64,000 nucleotides of DNA from Dipteris shenzhenensis. Taxonomy: Eukaryota > Polypodiophyta > Polypodiopsida > Gleicheniales. The position numbers and the translations under genes were made by a program. The notes below the pieces were generated by a model. The model did no database searches. It was not told the DNA's origin and saw nothing but the letters and a program-made list of their open reading frames with translations. The stretch lies in assembly GCA_047967505.1 (NCBI GenBank), contig CM106540.1. The stretch is one strand, 5' to 3'. Shown here piece by piece: positions 21,456 to 34,200 of this stretch (its first letter is position 1; each line of letters begins with the position of its first letter).

Positions 21456-22139
21456 GAACTAGAGGTGTCTAGGCATCCACCTCTAATAGGCAAATGATGA
21501 ATCTAGGAAAAACAAGGAAAATTTCCATGTGTCGTGAGTTCTTCCTGACATATCATGTGTCATGTGTCATGTGTCAATCCACAATTGCTTGAGCTTCTTG
21601 TGTGGGTGCACAAGGGCCCCACTAGGACTTTTGGTGTCTCTGGAACCCCATGGGGAGTCCCTGTGGGTGCAACGACCTCTCCACTGAGAGTCTCGTGTCT
21701 CTCGAATGTATCCAAGATTTGCTATTGGCATCTGCAACCCCTCATTGAGAGGTGTACTCATGGGCGACATTGACATTGAGATACAACGATGATGGTGCCA
21801 TGGATGAGGTGGGTTCTCGCATGCCTTGTATCCAACCTCTTGCTGACCTACATATTCAAAATCAAAATTGCAATCCGGGTGCCCCCAATTCACTTCTCCT
21901 CCTTTGAAGAAGTCTGTGACCTGCTCTTGTTAGGGACCTTGTCCCATAGCGAGCCTCATGACTCTAGGTATAAGTTGAGTGACCTCATGTACAAAAAGTC
22001 TGGCACATCTTTGATCGGGTAGTCAATGTCATATTTGTGTAACCATGAGTGAAAGATAGTGGTATCACCCTTTAATTTTGCTAAGGCATCATATCAAAAC
22101 CTACTCTCATGTGCGAAGTAGCATGAGCTGCTGCTCCTC
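21456..22139. other. Repeat-derived spacer
   Basis: About 21455-21610 is a second copy of 20570-20725 (shared CATCCACCTCTAATAGGCA, TATCATGTGTCATGTGTCA). The remainder shows no recognised feature. Confidence 0.5.
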
Positions 22140-22142
22140 CCC

Positions 22143-22665
22143 GTGAGCTACTGCCCCCCCTCTCCCTCTCTCAGCCAGCCCCCTCTCCCTCTCCCTCTCC
22201 CTCACTGCCCCCCCTCTCCCCCCTTCACTGCTCCTCCTCTCCCTCCCCTCTCGCCAGCCCCCTCTCCCTCCTCCCTCACCCTCCCTCTCCCCTTCCTCCT
22301 CCCCGCCCTCCCTCTCTCCCCCCCGCTGCCCCCTACCTTTCCCTCCTTGCTGCCCCTACCTCTCCCCCACCCGTCAGCCCCCCCGCCCCCCTTCTCCTCC
22401 CCCGCCCCCTCCCCCGTCATCCCTCTCCCCCCCCCCACTGCCCCCTTCTCCTCCACCCTCCCTCTCCCCCGCCAGCCCCCCCGGCCCCCGCCCCCCTCCC
22501 TCGCCCTCCCTCTCCCCCCCCGCTGCTCTCCCCCTCCCCCATCCTTTCCTCTCCCCCGCCCTCCCTTTCCCTCCCTCCTAATCCGCCCTCCTTTCCTCTC
22601 CCCCTCCCCCTCCTTCCTCTCCCCCGCCCTCCCTTTCCCTCCCTCCTATCCCCCCCCCCCAAAAA
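22143..22665 (+). repeat. Polypyrimidine (C/T) tract, about 520 bp, LINE A2 leader
   Basis: Almost pure C/T on the plus strand with CCCTCTCC, CCCCGCC and CCTCC units, ending in a C-run followed by an A-run (22651-22674). Open frames on either strand are artefacts (Pro/Ser/Leu-rich or Gly/Arg/Glu-rich). Confidence 0.85.
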
Positions 22666-22927
22666 AAAAAAAAAGGAGAGTTTATTTTTTTTAATAAAAA
22701 AAACCTTCTCCCTCTCCCTCCCCGCCCCCTTCCTTCCTAACTCAGCTCCCCACGCCTCCCCCTCAGCCTACCTCCGTCTCCCCCTTCAGTCTATCCTCTC
22801 CTTCCCTTCCCCTCTCTCCTACCCTCTCTTTCTCCTTCCTGCGCCCGCGTTCAGGGCGTCCTGGGCGGTAGTTTCACGGACAGAGCTTTTTTAGTGTTGG
22901 AATCGGCCTTTTCACATCGATTGGCGA

Positions 22928-23940
22928 ATGGATCCCCATTCAGCCAATCTCCGTCCACCTCCACCGGCCGCGAGAACCATCATTTTTTCAGAAGATGAGT
23001 TGCAGCAGCTCAAGAAAGATGTGGAATTAGAGGGCTCCACATCACTTTTCGCCCGCATCTTTGGGTCACACCCTTCTAGATCACAGGCTAGAGATTGGAT
23101 GCTGGCGGCGTTACCAGGAGACCTTGCCCCACACCTTAGGGATATTCGACTTTTGGGACGTGGATTCTTCCAAGTGGTTTTCGACTCCCACGAGTCCACA
23201 ACCCTTGCTCTCAAAGCTAATCCCCTGGTTTTGGGTTCGAGGAGGATCTTTCTTTTACCCTACACCTTGGGCTTCGATCCGGTCGAGGAGGACAGGCAGG
23301 TCACATCATTGTTCATTAGATTTCCTGGTCTTCCTCAGGTCTACCATTGACTGCTTGCCACTATCGGAGCCACATTCGGAGTGGTCACTGAGATCCCCTC
23401 TCTTCCTGGCATGCCTTCTTCCTCGACAGAGGTAGTCAGTGCAGACGGGGTGCCTCGTGTTAGGGTCATTGTCTCTGACCCTAACATCTCAGATGACCAC
23501 ATTATGCTTCAGCGTCCAGATGGCTCTCTCTTTCGACAGAGAGTCGAGATTTCAGGTAGACAGGACCAGTGCAGGATTTGCAGGACCCTTGGGCACTTTG
23601 CTAGAGACTGTCCAAGGAAGAGAAAAAGACCCAAGAGGTCTCTTGGTGCGGCTCCTTCACGTACTACCACGACTGCACCTCCCCAGCACCCTGTACCACG
23701 CACTCTAGGACCACCAAGAGCAACAGGGTGCCCTGCTTCGCGCACCCCAGGACCACCAGGGGCAGCAAGGTGCCCAATGCCTGCAGCACACCTAGTACCA
23801 CGATGGAGAGCTATCAGAGCGGCTCCCTTACCTCAGGAGGAGACTTTTGATCTTGTTCAGACAAACGTTTTCCAGACTCCAGAGGTGGATCTTGCTGCAG
23901 CCCCAGATCAGCTACCTAAGTCTGGCACTGATTGCTCTAA
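22928..23940 (+). pseudogene. LINE A2 ORF1 (DUF4283-like, zinc knuckle)
   Basis: MDPHSANLRPPPPAART start; the FARIFGSHPSRSQARDW and LGRGFFQVVF blocks align with A1 ORF1. An in-frame TGA at 23348-23350, probably a former Trp codon, splits the ORF. The frame continues through a zinc knuckle CRICRTLGHFARDC (about 23570-23612) and a short tandem Pro/Arg/Gly region. About 23940 it is fused by deletion to endonuclease sequence. Confidence 0.8.
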
Positions 23941-26900
23941 GCTGGATATCAGCAATCTGGTGCTATTGATATCCTTTTTATCCAGGAACACAAGCCGGAT
24001 GCCAGTGATTGCTCTATGTCTAGCAAACTGCTTTCAGGACATACCTTCTGGTCGCCTGCTATGGGCACAAGGGGAGGTACTTGCATTTCGGTCTCTCTTT
24101 CTATTCTCCCCTTGGTTGTTGGTCATGGTATTATCTCCCCTTCTAGAGCTCAATGGATCATTATTTTGATTGGAGGGCGTAAGATTGGTCTTCTCAATCT
24201 TTATGCTCCCAACAACAGAGGAGAGCGGATCTCCTTTTGGAAGGAGTTACTCTCTTGGGCCCCCATTGCAGATTCTTGGATCATTGGTGGCGACTTCAAC
24301 ATGGTTGAGTTGCCTTCAGACAAAAAGGGAGGCAGACAGGGTGGAATTCATTCTTTGGAGAGGGCAGCCTGGGATGCCTTCCTCTTCACACCCTAGATCA
24401 TTTTCCAGTGGTGTTGCAGATTCTTGAGCCTCATCGGAGAGGACGCTCTGCCAGTGTCAGGATTCCGGATGCTTTTTATGCAGAGGAGAGCCTCACGGAG
24501 GATATTTTACAGATTTGGGTTTCCACATACAGGGTGGAGCTGTCCACCCATCTCAGGTAGCTGTAACCTTATCCGGAATTAGTGACTATTATCATACAGT
24601 CGCTGATTCTAGGAGACGTGAGATTCCCAGATGTGAGATTGGTATACGCCAACAGTTAGCGTCCCTTCAGAGGGAAGAGCAGAAGAGGCCCACACATGCT
24701 TGGATTCAGGACCGCCTTGCTGCAACAAGGGCTCATTTGCAGACATTGTTGGATCAGAGAGCAGAATATGCCTTTCATGCACGGGAATCCTTTTGGATTC
24801 AGATGGGTGGCAGGGTCAACAAACACTTTTTCTCTACTCATGGGCCCAGACATAGTAGAGATAGTGTTTCGCAGCTTGTTGACTCGAACGGGGTGTTACA
24901 GTTAGATCCTGATGCTGTCATGCGTGTAGCTTCGACTTTTTTGCATCCCTTCTTACTGCAGATCCAGGCACACAGGCCATTGATGATGCCAGAGAGGTTA
25001 TTTGGTAGTGTATCCCTGTATTGGTGAAGGATGAGATGTATGTTGCTCTGGATGCACCTTTCACCAATGCAGAATTCAAGACTGCATTACTTGCCCTTCA
25101 CAAGGGCAAGTGCCCAGGTTCAGATGGCCTTACCCCCTCCTTTTTTATTACTTTTTGGGAGCAGATTGGTGATCACATTACATCAGCCCTGCATGGCGTG
25201 TGGGACTCTGGTGAGATGCCGGACTCACTTACAGATGGTCTCATTCATCTCATCCCAAAGGGGGGTAATAGGAATCTTGTGTCTCAATGGAGACCCATCA
25301 CTCTATTGGGCACTTTTTACAAGATTCTGGCGAAAGCCATCAGTCTGCAGCTACAGGTTTTTCTTCCAGATTTGATTCAGGACACGCAGACAGGGTTTGT
25401 GCATGGTAGAAGTATTTTTGATAATATTTTCTCATTTTGGGAGGCCTCAGAATGGGCCATGCAGAGCCGCCAGAGATTGGCCATTCTACTCTTGGACTTT
25501 GAAAAAGCTTACGACAGAGTAGACTGGAATTTTTTAGAGGGTACTCTATCTCGCTTTGGTTTTTCAGATGCATGGATTAGAGGAGTATCCTCTCTCTACA
25601 GATCAGCCCATAGCTAGTTGCTCATTGGGGGGGTAAGAGGGCACAGGTTTCAGATTTCCAGATCAGTCCGCCAGGGATGTCAGTCCGCCAGGGATGTCCT
25701 CTTGCCCCGTTTCTTTTTCTGTTTGTGGCGGAAGCTATGAGTATCTACATTAGATCTCAAGCTAATATTTATGGCTTGAGGCTTCCTATCCGGCGGGAAG
25801 AAGAGCTCCTGGATAGTGAGTTGGCAGATGACACGGCTGTTTTTTTGGATGCCTCCCCCAGGACACTCACTTCCTTCCGGACAGCCTTGGATTTGTTTTG
25901 CACGGCTGCAGGTGCACACATTAATTGGCATAAATCCAGTGGTTTTTGGATTTGTGAGGATGACACCCCAGATTGGGGTAATGATATTGGCTTCACTTGG
26001 GTACAGAGGGGCGTCTCCGTTAGATATTTGGGCTGCCAGGTTGGGGTGGGCATCTCTCCTTCACAACAGTTTGCTCCGGTGTTGGAAAGCATCAGAAGAA
26101 AGCTCCTTTTCTGGAGCTCAGCCAAACTTGACTTGGCCTCTAGGGTGGTGGTGGTTAACTAGGTTCTTCTAGCCACAGCATGGTTTGTATGCTCTTGTTG
26201 GTGCCACTCTAGGGATTATATCACTCAGCTTAGGAGGCCTGTACGAAACTTTTTATGGAGTGGTCTAGATGGCACAACTGATGTTATAGCCAGGGTGGCT
26301 TGGGAGACCTTGATTCTTCCTACAAGAGAAGGGGGTTTAAATATCATCGACCCAGATCTACAGTGCAGAGCTTTACAAGTTCGTTGTGAGAGGGGTTATG
26401 CCAGGGCAAGAGCCTTGGAAGGATTTTTTTATCAGATGCATACAGTCTTGCACGCCCACTTCAGGAGAGGATTGGACACACAGTACTAGATGGGTTTTCA
26501 CCACAGCCCACCTCAGGTCTCCCTCTTCCCCTCTTATGGTTGCTATCCTGAAAGCATGGGCCAGCTTCAGGAGAACTCTTCGCAGGATTCCCCCATCCAC
26601 CAATGAAGAGATTGAAAGGCAGCCTATCATGTGGAATGACAGGATTTTGGATGAGCTTGGCAGACCACTTGGAGCTTCTCCTTACATGCAGTGGCCAAGA
26701 TGGGAGAGGGGCCCTGCATCTACAGTGGGAGCATGGAAAGCCTTCAGGAAGCTTCCTGCAGACCGGCAGGCCCAGATGGTTCTTAATCTCAGAGGAAGTG
26801 CAGGGAGAGTCCAACAGATTGATGCAGCCTTGCCCTTGGATTGGGTGGACACAGATTGGGAGTTCCTTTACAGGTGATTGCTTTTCTTGACACACATGAG

Positions 26901-27997
26901 GATGCCTTAGTTTTTGTTGTTTCTTCGGGGGGCAGGCTGTCCAGATCCACAGACGATATCTTGCTGGAGGTACCGTTTCAGCTAGTCAGGATAGTGGGCT
27001 TCATGGAGCATGGCTCTCTTTCACAGTGATACTTGGATCCTGACCCGCTTCTCCTCGCCCTTGGCTCATGGAGGCTATGGCTCTATGGAGGTGTCCCAAT
27101 TAAGTTTTTGCAGTGGGACCCTGGGGAAATGGAATGGATAGATGAAGGGCACCGAGAGAAGGGCATCCCCTTCTTTCGTTACACGGTCAGTAATGCCAGG
27201 AAATTCTAGCTCAGCTGTAGGGGTTGGAGGCCCACCAGAGCTCATCATTGGGAGAACTTTCAGAATCCTGCTGACTTGCACAAATTTTTTTGGCAGAGAC
27301 TCTGGAAATCCCACCGGAACAGAAAAATCAGTCTCTTCTTTTGGCTTTCTATTCATGGTGGGATAGCAGTAAACCATTGGAGATCCAGGTTCGGAGCTCT
27401 GACCCTTCTTGCCCTCGCTGCCTTTCTGCTTTGGAGACAATACAGCACTGCCTTTGGGATTGCAGACAGGCGAGAATCATATGGAAGGGGATTGCAAGAC
27501 TTTTCAGCACTTTTGTTCGCCTACCTTTCTATATGACCTAGGGATCAGTAGCTTGGCTTACTCTTTCAGGGCCCCAGGTATTTTTTGAGAGACTTGATTC
27601 CTCTTGGGCTCTTCACATCCGACGAAACCTTGTGGAGTCGTGCTCTCTAGAGGATGTTCCGGCCACTCCTTTCAGGGCTGCTCACTCCTCGGTCGACTCT
27701 CCATGGGAGATCCTAGCTAGCATTGCAGCATGGCACATTTGGAGAGCCAGATGCACTGAGGCTTTGGAGGGTTCTCAGGTTCACCCTTCTCAGATCTTGG
27801 CCAGTATTTGGACAGATACGATACACACTCTGATGGCCATTTGGGCGACCATGCAGGGATCATCTCGAGCAGCCTCCTCCAGGAGAGTTACTTTTCTCAG
27901 AGATTGGAGAGACTCTCCCTTCTTTGCTGAGACTTCTACAGGGTTGAGATGGCATTTTCAGCCTCAGTCTTGGTTTCTTTCTACCTCATTCCTATGA
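23940..27997 (+). pseudogene. LINE A2 ORF2 (partial endonuclease, RT, zf-RVT)
   Basis: Endonuclease begins only at IQEHKPDASD and includes WIIGGDFNMVE, then jumps near 24395 to DHFPVVLQI, losing about half the domain. RT blocks: LIPKGGN...WRPITLL (about 25260), LLLDFEKAYDRVDW (about 25490-25530, catalytic Asp present), RQGCPLAPFLFLF (25685 on), LADDTAVFL (about 25825; LADD instead of YADD). A 17-bp tandem duplication (25664-25697) shifts frame at the RQGCP motif. The PCPRCLSALETIQHC zinc-binding stretch (about 27410-27455) and WEILASIAAWHIW finish the protein. Confidence 0.85.
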
Positions 27998-28104
27998 GGT
28001 GTTTTTTATTACATGCTTAGCATGGTGTATTTCCGCACAGAGCTTGCTCTAACGGGTTTCTTTCTTACTTAATAGAAGTCTCTTTTTTGGGGAAAGAAAA
28101 AAAA

Positions 28105-28296
28105 GACCTATTCTCTCCTTTGAGACTCTTACAGGGTTGAGGTGACACTTTCAGCCTCAGCCTTGGTTGTTTTCCACCTCATTTTGAGGGGGTTTATTTA
28201 TCCTCATGGTTTCATGATGTATTCCGCTTTGAGCTTGCTCTCGCGGGTTTTTTCTTTTACTTAATAGAAGTCTCTTTCTTGAAAAAAAAAAAAAAA
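28105..28296 (+). mobile_element. Second truncated LINE A tail inserted behind LINE A2
   Basis: Repeats the last approximately 180 bp of LINE A2 (shared ACAGGGTTGAG, TTCAGCCTCAG, TTAATAGAAGTCTCTTT) and ends in its own A-run (28282-28296). It looks like a separate truncated insertion into the tail of the first copy. Confidence 0.75.
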
Positions 28297-31200
28297 CCTA
28301 CTCTCTCTCTCTACCTCACATGTATTACAAAGAGAGTAGAGTTGCAGGTCTCTATGGTATTATGTCACCTACAATCTCACTTGTGACTTGGAATATGTGG
28401 GACAAGGTCCTTATCTAACGCATGGTGAGAGAGGTGAATATATAGATTGTTTCCTAAACAAGGTCATTTTGGTTGCAAGTGGCTACAGGTGGGATGCCAA
28501 GTTTCTGTGGATGTAAACCTGCCTTAGGTAGTCTCGAATGACCATATGGACCTCCTACTTATTAGATGCAGCAACGGGGCATCAAATCAGTAGAGCTGTG
28601 GGGATAGCTGATCCATTAACATGCCTTGACGATTGGAACCATCTTGAGACCCATGTGTATACTAGTCAATTCCTTCACATGCAACTTGCATAGATGATGA
28701 GAGAGTTATCAAGGTAGTATTTATTTGCCCATGTCCATCATGCCCTTCTGCTTGACTCGGTCTAAGCATATCCTGATCTAGACAGACTCCCTCAAGAGGG
28801 GGTTTTACTCTATGGACTTGCCAACATATTGTCGTGTAGAGTGCATCTCTTCTTCCAAATCATGCTAGAGAGCATCTCGAAGGTGTGGTCAATTGTAAAC
28901 GACCCGGTACCCTACCAGAGGAGCTGCTTCTAGAAACCTGGTGGGAGGTGTCTTCAAGCAGAAGATTGAGGTTTCAAGTTTACCAAGGCAATGCCTACGT
29001 TGCAAGTAGATGAGCCACCTAGTCGAGGCATACCCACACCTCGCAAGCCGTCCCTCCTCTCGTCCCTAGGGCCCTTCTAACCATCAACATGGGGGCAAGA
29101 CCTGCCCCCAAGCTAGTCAAGTGCCATAGCCTAAGTGAAGGGGATTTCCACCCTTTATGCAAGCAATTCCAGCCAAGTCCTCAAGGGGCATTAACAAGGA
29201 AGGCCTTGCCCCTCTGCCGTTCAGTGCAACAGAGTTACCCGCTAGCCCCTTTCCTATTTCTTTTCATGGTAGAGGCACTGGAACAGGCCTGCAGTACACT
29301 AAAGGGTAGTAAACTGTAACTAACTTAGCATCCACTCTATTCACACCCACATTGGATCATTTCCAGCCACTTCCATAAAGTAAACATCACTTAGAACAGC
29401 TGAAAGGAAGGCTAGAGTGCCCCTGCTCAAAAAACCACATGCAAGAGATGCAGGCAGATTGGCCCCAAATGCTTTGGTGCCCCTTTTGGTATTTATTTGT
29501 TCCTCTGACAATGGAAAAATGCTTTTACAACAAGGGTCCGCTCCCTTGCACTCTGCTTCACTAGCAAATCCATTGTCTAAGCCAATTCCTGGCTTCAAAC
29601 TGCATCCAATCCCTAGTGCACACTAGAACCCATCTGCCAAGGCAAGGCTTAGGCATTTTCCCTCTATTTGTGTCCACAGCAAAGCTGTCCAGGCATTCCA
29701 CAAGGCATCCATCTGGCTACACAAGCTTTGGCAGTCCCACAAGCCAATGTCCAGCCTCTCAAGGTGACATTGCCATAACACAGAGATCAAAGCACACAAG
29801 TGACCTCAAAATAGGAGGAAAATCAACACACTGCTCCTCTAGCACCAATCTAGGCACACCCTGTATGACTGGGTGTCTATCCACAGCTTGAACGGCCTAG
29901 GGGGAACTTCCAACAACAAAAGAGCAACAACAAGCTTCCAAAAATTACAAAATGAAAATCAAATGAGGGAAGAATGACCATACCCACTGTCCTTGGAAGA
30001 GGGGCGACCTCTACCCTCACACCTATCCCCTGTCCAGGCCCCCAACGGTGCACAACGCCCCTCAATCACGAGCAAATGAAGAAGGATTCACCTCCAAAGG
30101 GCGGCAAATGAAAGCCAAGGCTAGTAGAAGAAAGCCAAGCCATGGGCAGCTAGGAGAGGGAAACATACAAAGCTTTGGAACTAGAGAGAGAGAGAGAGCA
30201 GGCACATCACGGGCTGGAGAGGAGAAGCGTTCAGCCAGCAATGAGTGTCGGAATGCGTGCCTGTTTAAGGGGAGGGGTTCCTATCCTTCCAGAGGTGTTA
30301 CTGGAGGCCAAAGGCCACTGGCGTGAGAAGCATGAGTGTTGCAATGCTCTAATGCAATGGATCGCACAGAGTGCACCGTGCAGTGGTGTGCGAGTGTCGT
30401 ATGCTATACTGCAGTGAACAATGACGTACAAGTGCACTATGCTAAATGACAATCACCGGCGAACTCCACAACATAAGCAGAATAAGAAAATCTCGTCCTA
30501 TACTGGTGAACAATCCCCATATTGGGAAGAGACAAGAGAGATGAGAAAGTGACCAAGTTGGCCAAAGTGGGGTTCACCTAATCTCTAGTTGGGGAGTGAT
30601 CCTTGCGAAAGGATCTAAGGTTGGGCGGTGTCCTTGTGGTGCTTGCAAGTAGCTCGTAGTGGATTGCATAGTTTCCATAGGTTAGCCTACTTTGTCTGCT
30701 TCCTTCCTGGATGTGTCTGAGAATTGCAATTTCATTTTTTGGTTTTGCATCAAGGATGTGGAATTTGAGTTTGATTGTGCTGCTACTTCACAGCAGGAGT
30801 AGACTTGTGCATGCTCCTTCTAGCATGTGAAATCATGAGTAGTTTTCAAGGATTATCACGCTGTCATTTTTTGTTTTGCTTTGTTAGGGCAGAAGCTTGT
30901 TGGTTGAGGGTAGACAGATACAAGCTCAGTTCATGACCCCTGATGACAGTCAGGCTCTGTGATGACGATGCCATCGTTACTTCTCCTATGTAACAGCCCC
31001 CCAGCCGCCATCATTCACCCGCTCCGTAAATAGAAAAGTCGACAATGTATGGTGACGGTGATTCTATCTGAATTGTTCCCTGGCTGCTTCTTTTTCCTCT
31101 GTTCTTGTCAAAAAAGGTTGTAAGCTAAGATACAAAGGAAATAGAGCCACTGAAAAGAAGATATAGCATAGAGCTTATACACAACCATTAAGGTCGGATC

Positions 31201-34200
31201 CAAAAATGTTCTGGAAAGAGGGTACATATTGAGAATGTTTGCTCGCATGGAACCAAAACTGAAAATACTTACTTTTGTATCTGGTAAGTAAAATGAAATA
31301 TAAGAAATGTAATGAAGCAGACACTAAGTTGTGCTGCTCCTCATCATCACCACTCTCCATTGTGTCCAAGATACTCTGTAGATGCTCGTGTTTGTCTTTG
31401 TAGCAGAAATATACTTGCTTGTACTGTAAGTCTTGGCATGAAGAGTATTGCCCTCCATCCTTGGAACAGCTGTGCCATTTCTAGCACAGTGCGTTTGCCT
31501 TTCAGATCTGTCACCTATCGCAGATGGTTCTCATGCAGATGGAAAATGTGGTCACGTGTTTACTGAAATTTCGGAATGTCAACCTATAGTGCACCCCGTG
31601 CTGTTCCAAACTCACCTTGTTCTCCTGCATGAGAGCTTTTTTAGACCCAATTGGTTTTGTATGCTACTCGTTGAGCCTTTTTATTTGCTGCAGTAAATCT
31701 TGTGGACTGCAGCTTGCTGCTCATCTTGCTGTAAACTGTCCATGGCCTCTTGAAGGGATTCTTTACATTTAATCCATGCACCTTCTATACCATCCTTTTT
31801 TTTTGCGTTTTTGTCTTTTGTTCTGTAAGCTCCCGCACATGTGTTTGCACCAGTTGGAACTTGGTACCTAATTGGACAAAACTGTCATCCCATCAATCAA
31901 TGTACTAGGTGCAACGCTTGTTTTGCCCAAGCAAAGGCAACGGAGAAGCGCACCCAATCAAAGAGATTGCCAATCTTGAGCAAGAGAGTCGAGGTAAATG
32001 CAAGAGGAATCCAGATGTGGAAAGGTGAAGTAAGTTGCAAGTGCCTGCTGATGTAAGGGGTATGTAAACATCTTGTCGAGATCTCATCCTCCACATCAGC
32101 CCAAGTGCACTGTGTCTGCATGAAGGCAGTAGTCAGTGTGCTCCTCTACCTGACAAATGGGACACAATGGGGAATCAAGTCTCAAACCCCAAAAAGGTGA
32201 TAGGATGTCATTCCAGTGCATAGGAGCGTAATCTTGCTTTTTATGGTAGTGTGCCACCATAAAAATTCATTTCAGACTTTTTGTGTTAATGTTTCAAAAC
32301 AAAGCATGGATCTCTGATTAGTAAGTGGAATCGTAACTTGGGGTGCTGTCCCATTTTTAGCACCTACATTTGGCTGGCCAATAGACAAACCAGCCACTGC
32401 ATCTCCTTCTAGGGTGACCTGTGTGTCTATATCCTTCACCTAATTTGGAGCTGTAGAATGTGTCACAGTTTGAGATGCTGCCCACGTGTCAAATTGTCTG
32501 ATATCAAGATTCAGGACCATGTTCATCATGGGAGGGTCCTGAAATGTATCTGCACCATATTCCTCGCCATAGTGTGTGTCAGTCATGCCTCAGACATGTA
32601 CCATCTCCATTCTTGGAAGAGCCACTACACTGGAAACCCCTGAAGCAGACTTTGGGAGGTCCACCTACGTAAAATGTAAAGGACTTGCCTAATGTGTGGT
32701 AGCTGCCCATGCTCCCTCTACCATGATAGGAATTGCACCTGGTGCCTCTGCAATGGTGGTGACTGCAGTGATGGCCCCTAGAGATTGTGATAGGAAAGAT
32801 GTGCAACCTGTGGAGAGGAACGATGAGGAGGCATATAGGTGACAATGGTGAGCAGAGGAATGGGGACGAGAAGGGGAGATTATGTAACTCCATGAAGAGG
32901 CTGTGAGGCGGTGAACATGGAGACGGAATGTGAAGAAGGGGGAGGATGCAACAAAATAACAGAGATCGCTGCAAGAGGGGGTGGGGACAAATGCAAGAGG
33001 GAGGCAAAGGGTGGGATGCCATAATGGATGGAGGAGAAACTTGCCACTGATGGGGAAGGTATGTACACTTTGGTCCATAGGAGCAGAGATGAAGGCCCTT
33101 GCACTGCTAGATGGTTCTATGAAAAATGTCATAAGGACAACTGAGTAAAATCATAAGGAGTCACCGTGAACAATGCCTCTAGAGCTGAGGGGAATCGGTT
33201 ATTAAGGTAGTAACGGCCAGGAGCAAAGGAATCCTCCAAAATAAGTATCTGATCTGAAATCTCGCCCATGATTAATCTTGTACAATCATGCCCATAGTGC
33301 TGCCACTTGCAGTCATGAAGGAAGCTAGTGAGTTGGGCTGATTGGAGATAAGGGGGTCTCACAAGGAGTGTCGAAGATGAAGGTAGGTGGATACCAGTGC
33401 AGGGATGACCTTTTGACGGGAGCCAAAGAGCGTAAAAGTGTCTGAAAAAACTGCGTGCCCTGACCTTTCCAAGCGATTGGTATTAGATATCACACTCAAA
33501 TACAAGGCATTTCAAACTCCAAACACAAAAATCTCCCCAACCAACTCTAAAATGCAGTGGGGAAAAATATAGTTGGTTCTTCAATACGTGGCTAATTTAG
33601 ATGGCAATAAATTCCAAGCAGCCTATACAGGTTTCATGTTGAGACATGAATTTGCGAGCATCAGCAGAATCTTGTGGATGTAAAACTGCCTCCCAGTGTA
33701 AATCAAAACTCCATGGCCTCCCAACAGATGTGATTCTCAGCACATTGAATTCATTTCGAGAGAACTCTCAGCAAAGCAAGGATACCCAATGAATACGCCC
33801 TCAAACAGTAGGGCAAATAAACAAGCTATTTTGCCAGTATCCTATCCCTTGCATAGATGGAAGTCCTTGACAGTGTGAAAACGAATTGTAATATATCAAG
33901 CAACTCCTATGACAAAATGTAAGCAGCTCAAAGTTCCCAAAAAATTTGGTCTTTTTTTAGTGTCACTATCCAATTCGAAAATGCCAGCAGAATGCAGTCA
34001 CCTAAATGACATGGTCAGTGTGAAGGATCGGCCAAGGTATTCATACAGGTCACATCCATCCAACGTACTAAGAATACTAGACTTTTAATTGTCTCTTTAC
34101 TATATCATCCAGAAACACATGAGGCATATATAATCCCTCCATGGATAAAATGTGACAACAAACCATATATCACAGGTTGATGATATCATGTGATAAGTAG

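Larger units (their letters stand above)
22140..28104 (+). mobile_element. LINE A2, near full length but degraded
   Basis: C/T-rich leader (22143-22665, further pyrimidine-rich to about 22850), ORF1 from 22928, ORF2 to 27997, 3' UTR and A-rich tail to 28104. ORF1, RT and C-terminal blocks match LINE A1, so the two are one family. Internal deletions remove the end of ORF1 with the start of the endonuclease (about 23940) and the endonuclease C-terminal half (about 24395). Confidence 0.85.

Noticed and set aside
22143-22694. 183-codon Pro/Ser/Leu-rich open frame and Gly/Glu/Arg-rich frames on the opposite strand
   Set aside because: They only reflect the polypyrimidine tract; no domain, and the frame changes with any indel.
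29616-29891. 91-codon open frame on plus
   Set aside because: No domain, no codon or splice signals, in a region without recognised genes.
31897-33022. Possible LINE ORF1 or Cys-rich gene on the minus strand
   Set aside because: Isolated Cys/His words and a weak WIPLAF-type segment, spread over several frames with many stops; not enough to call.
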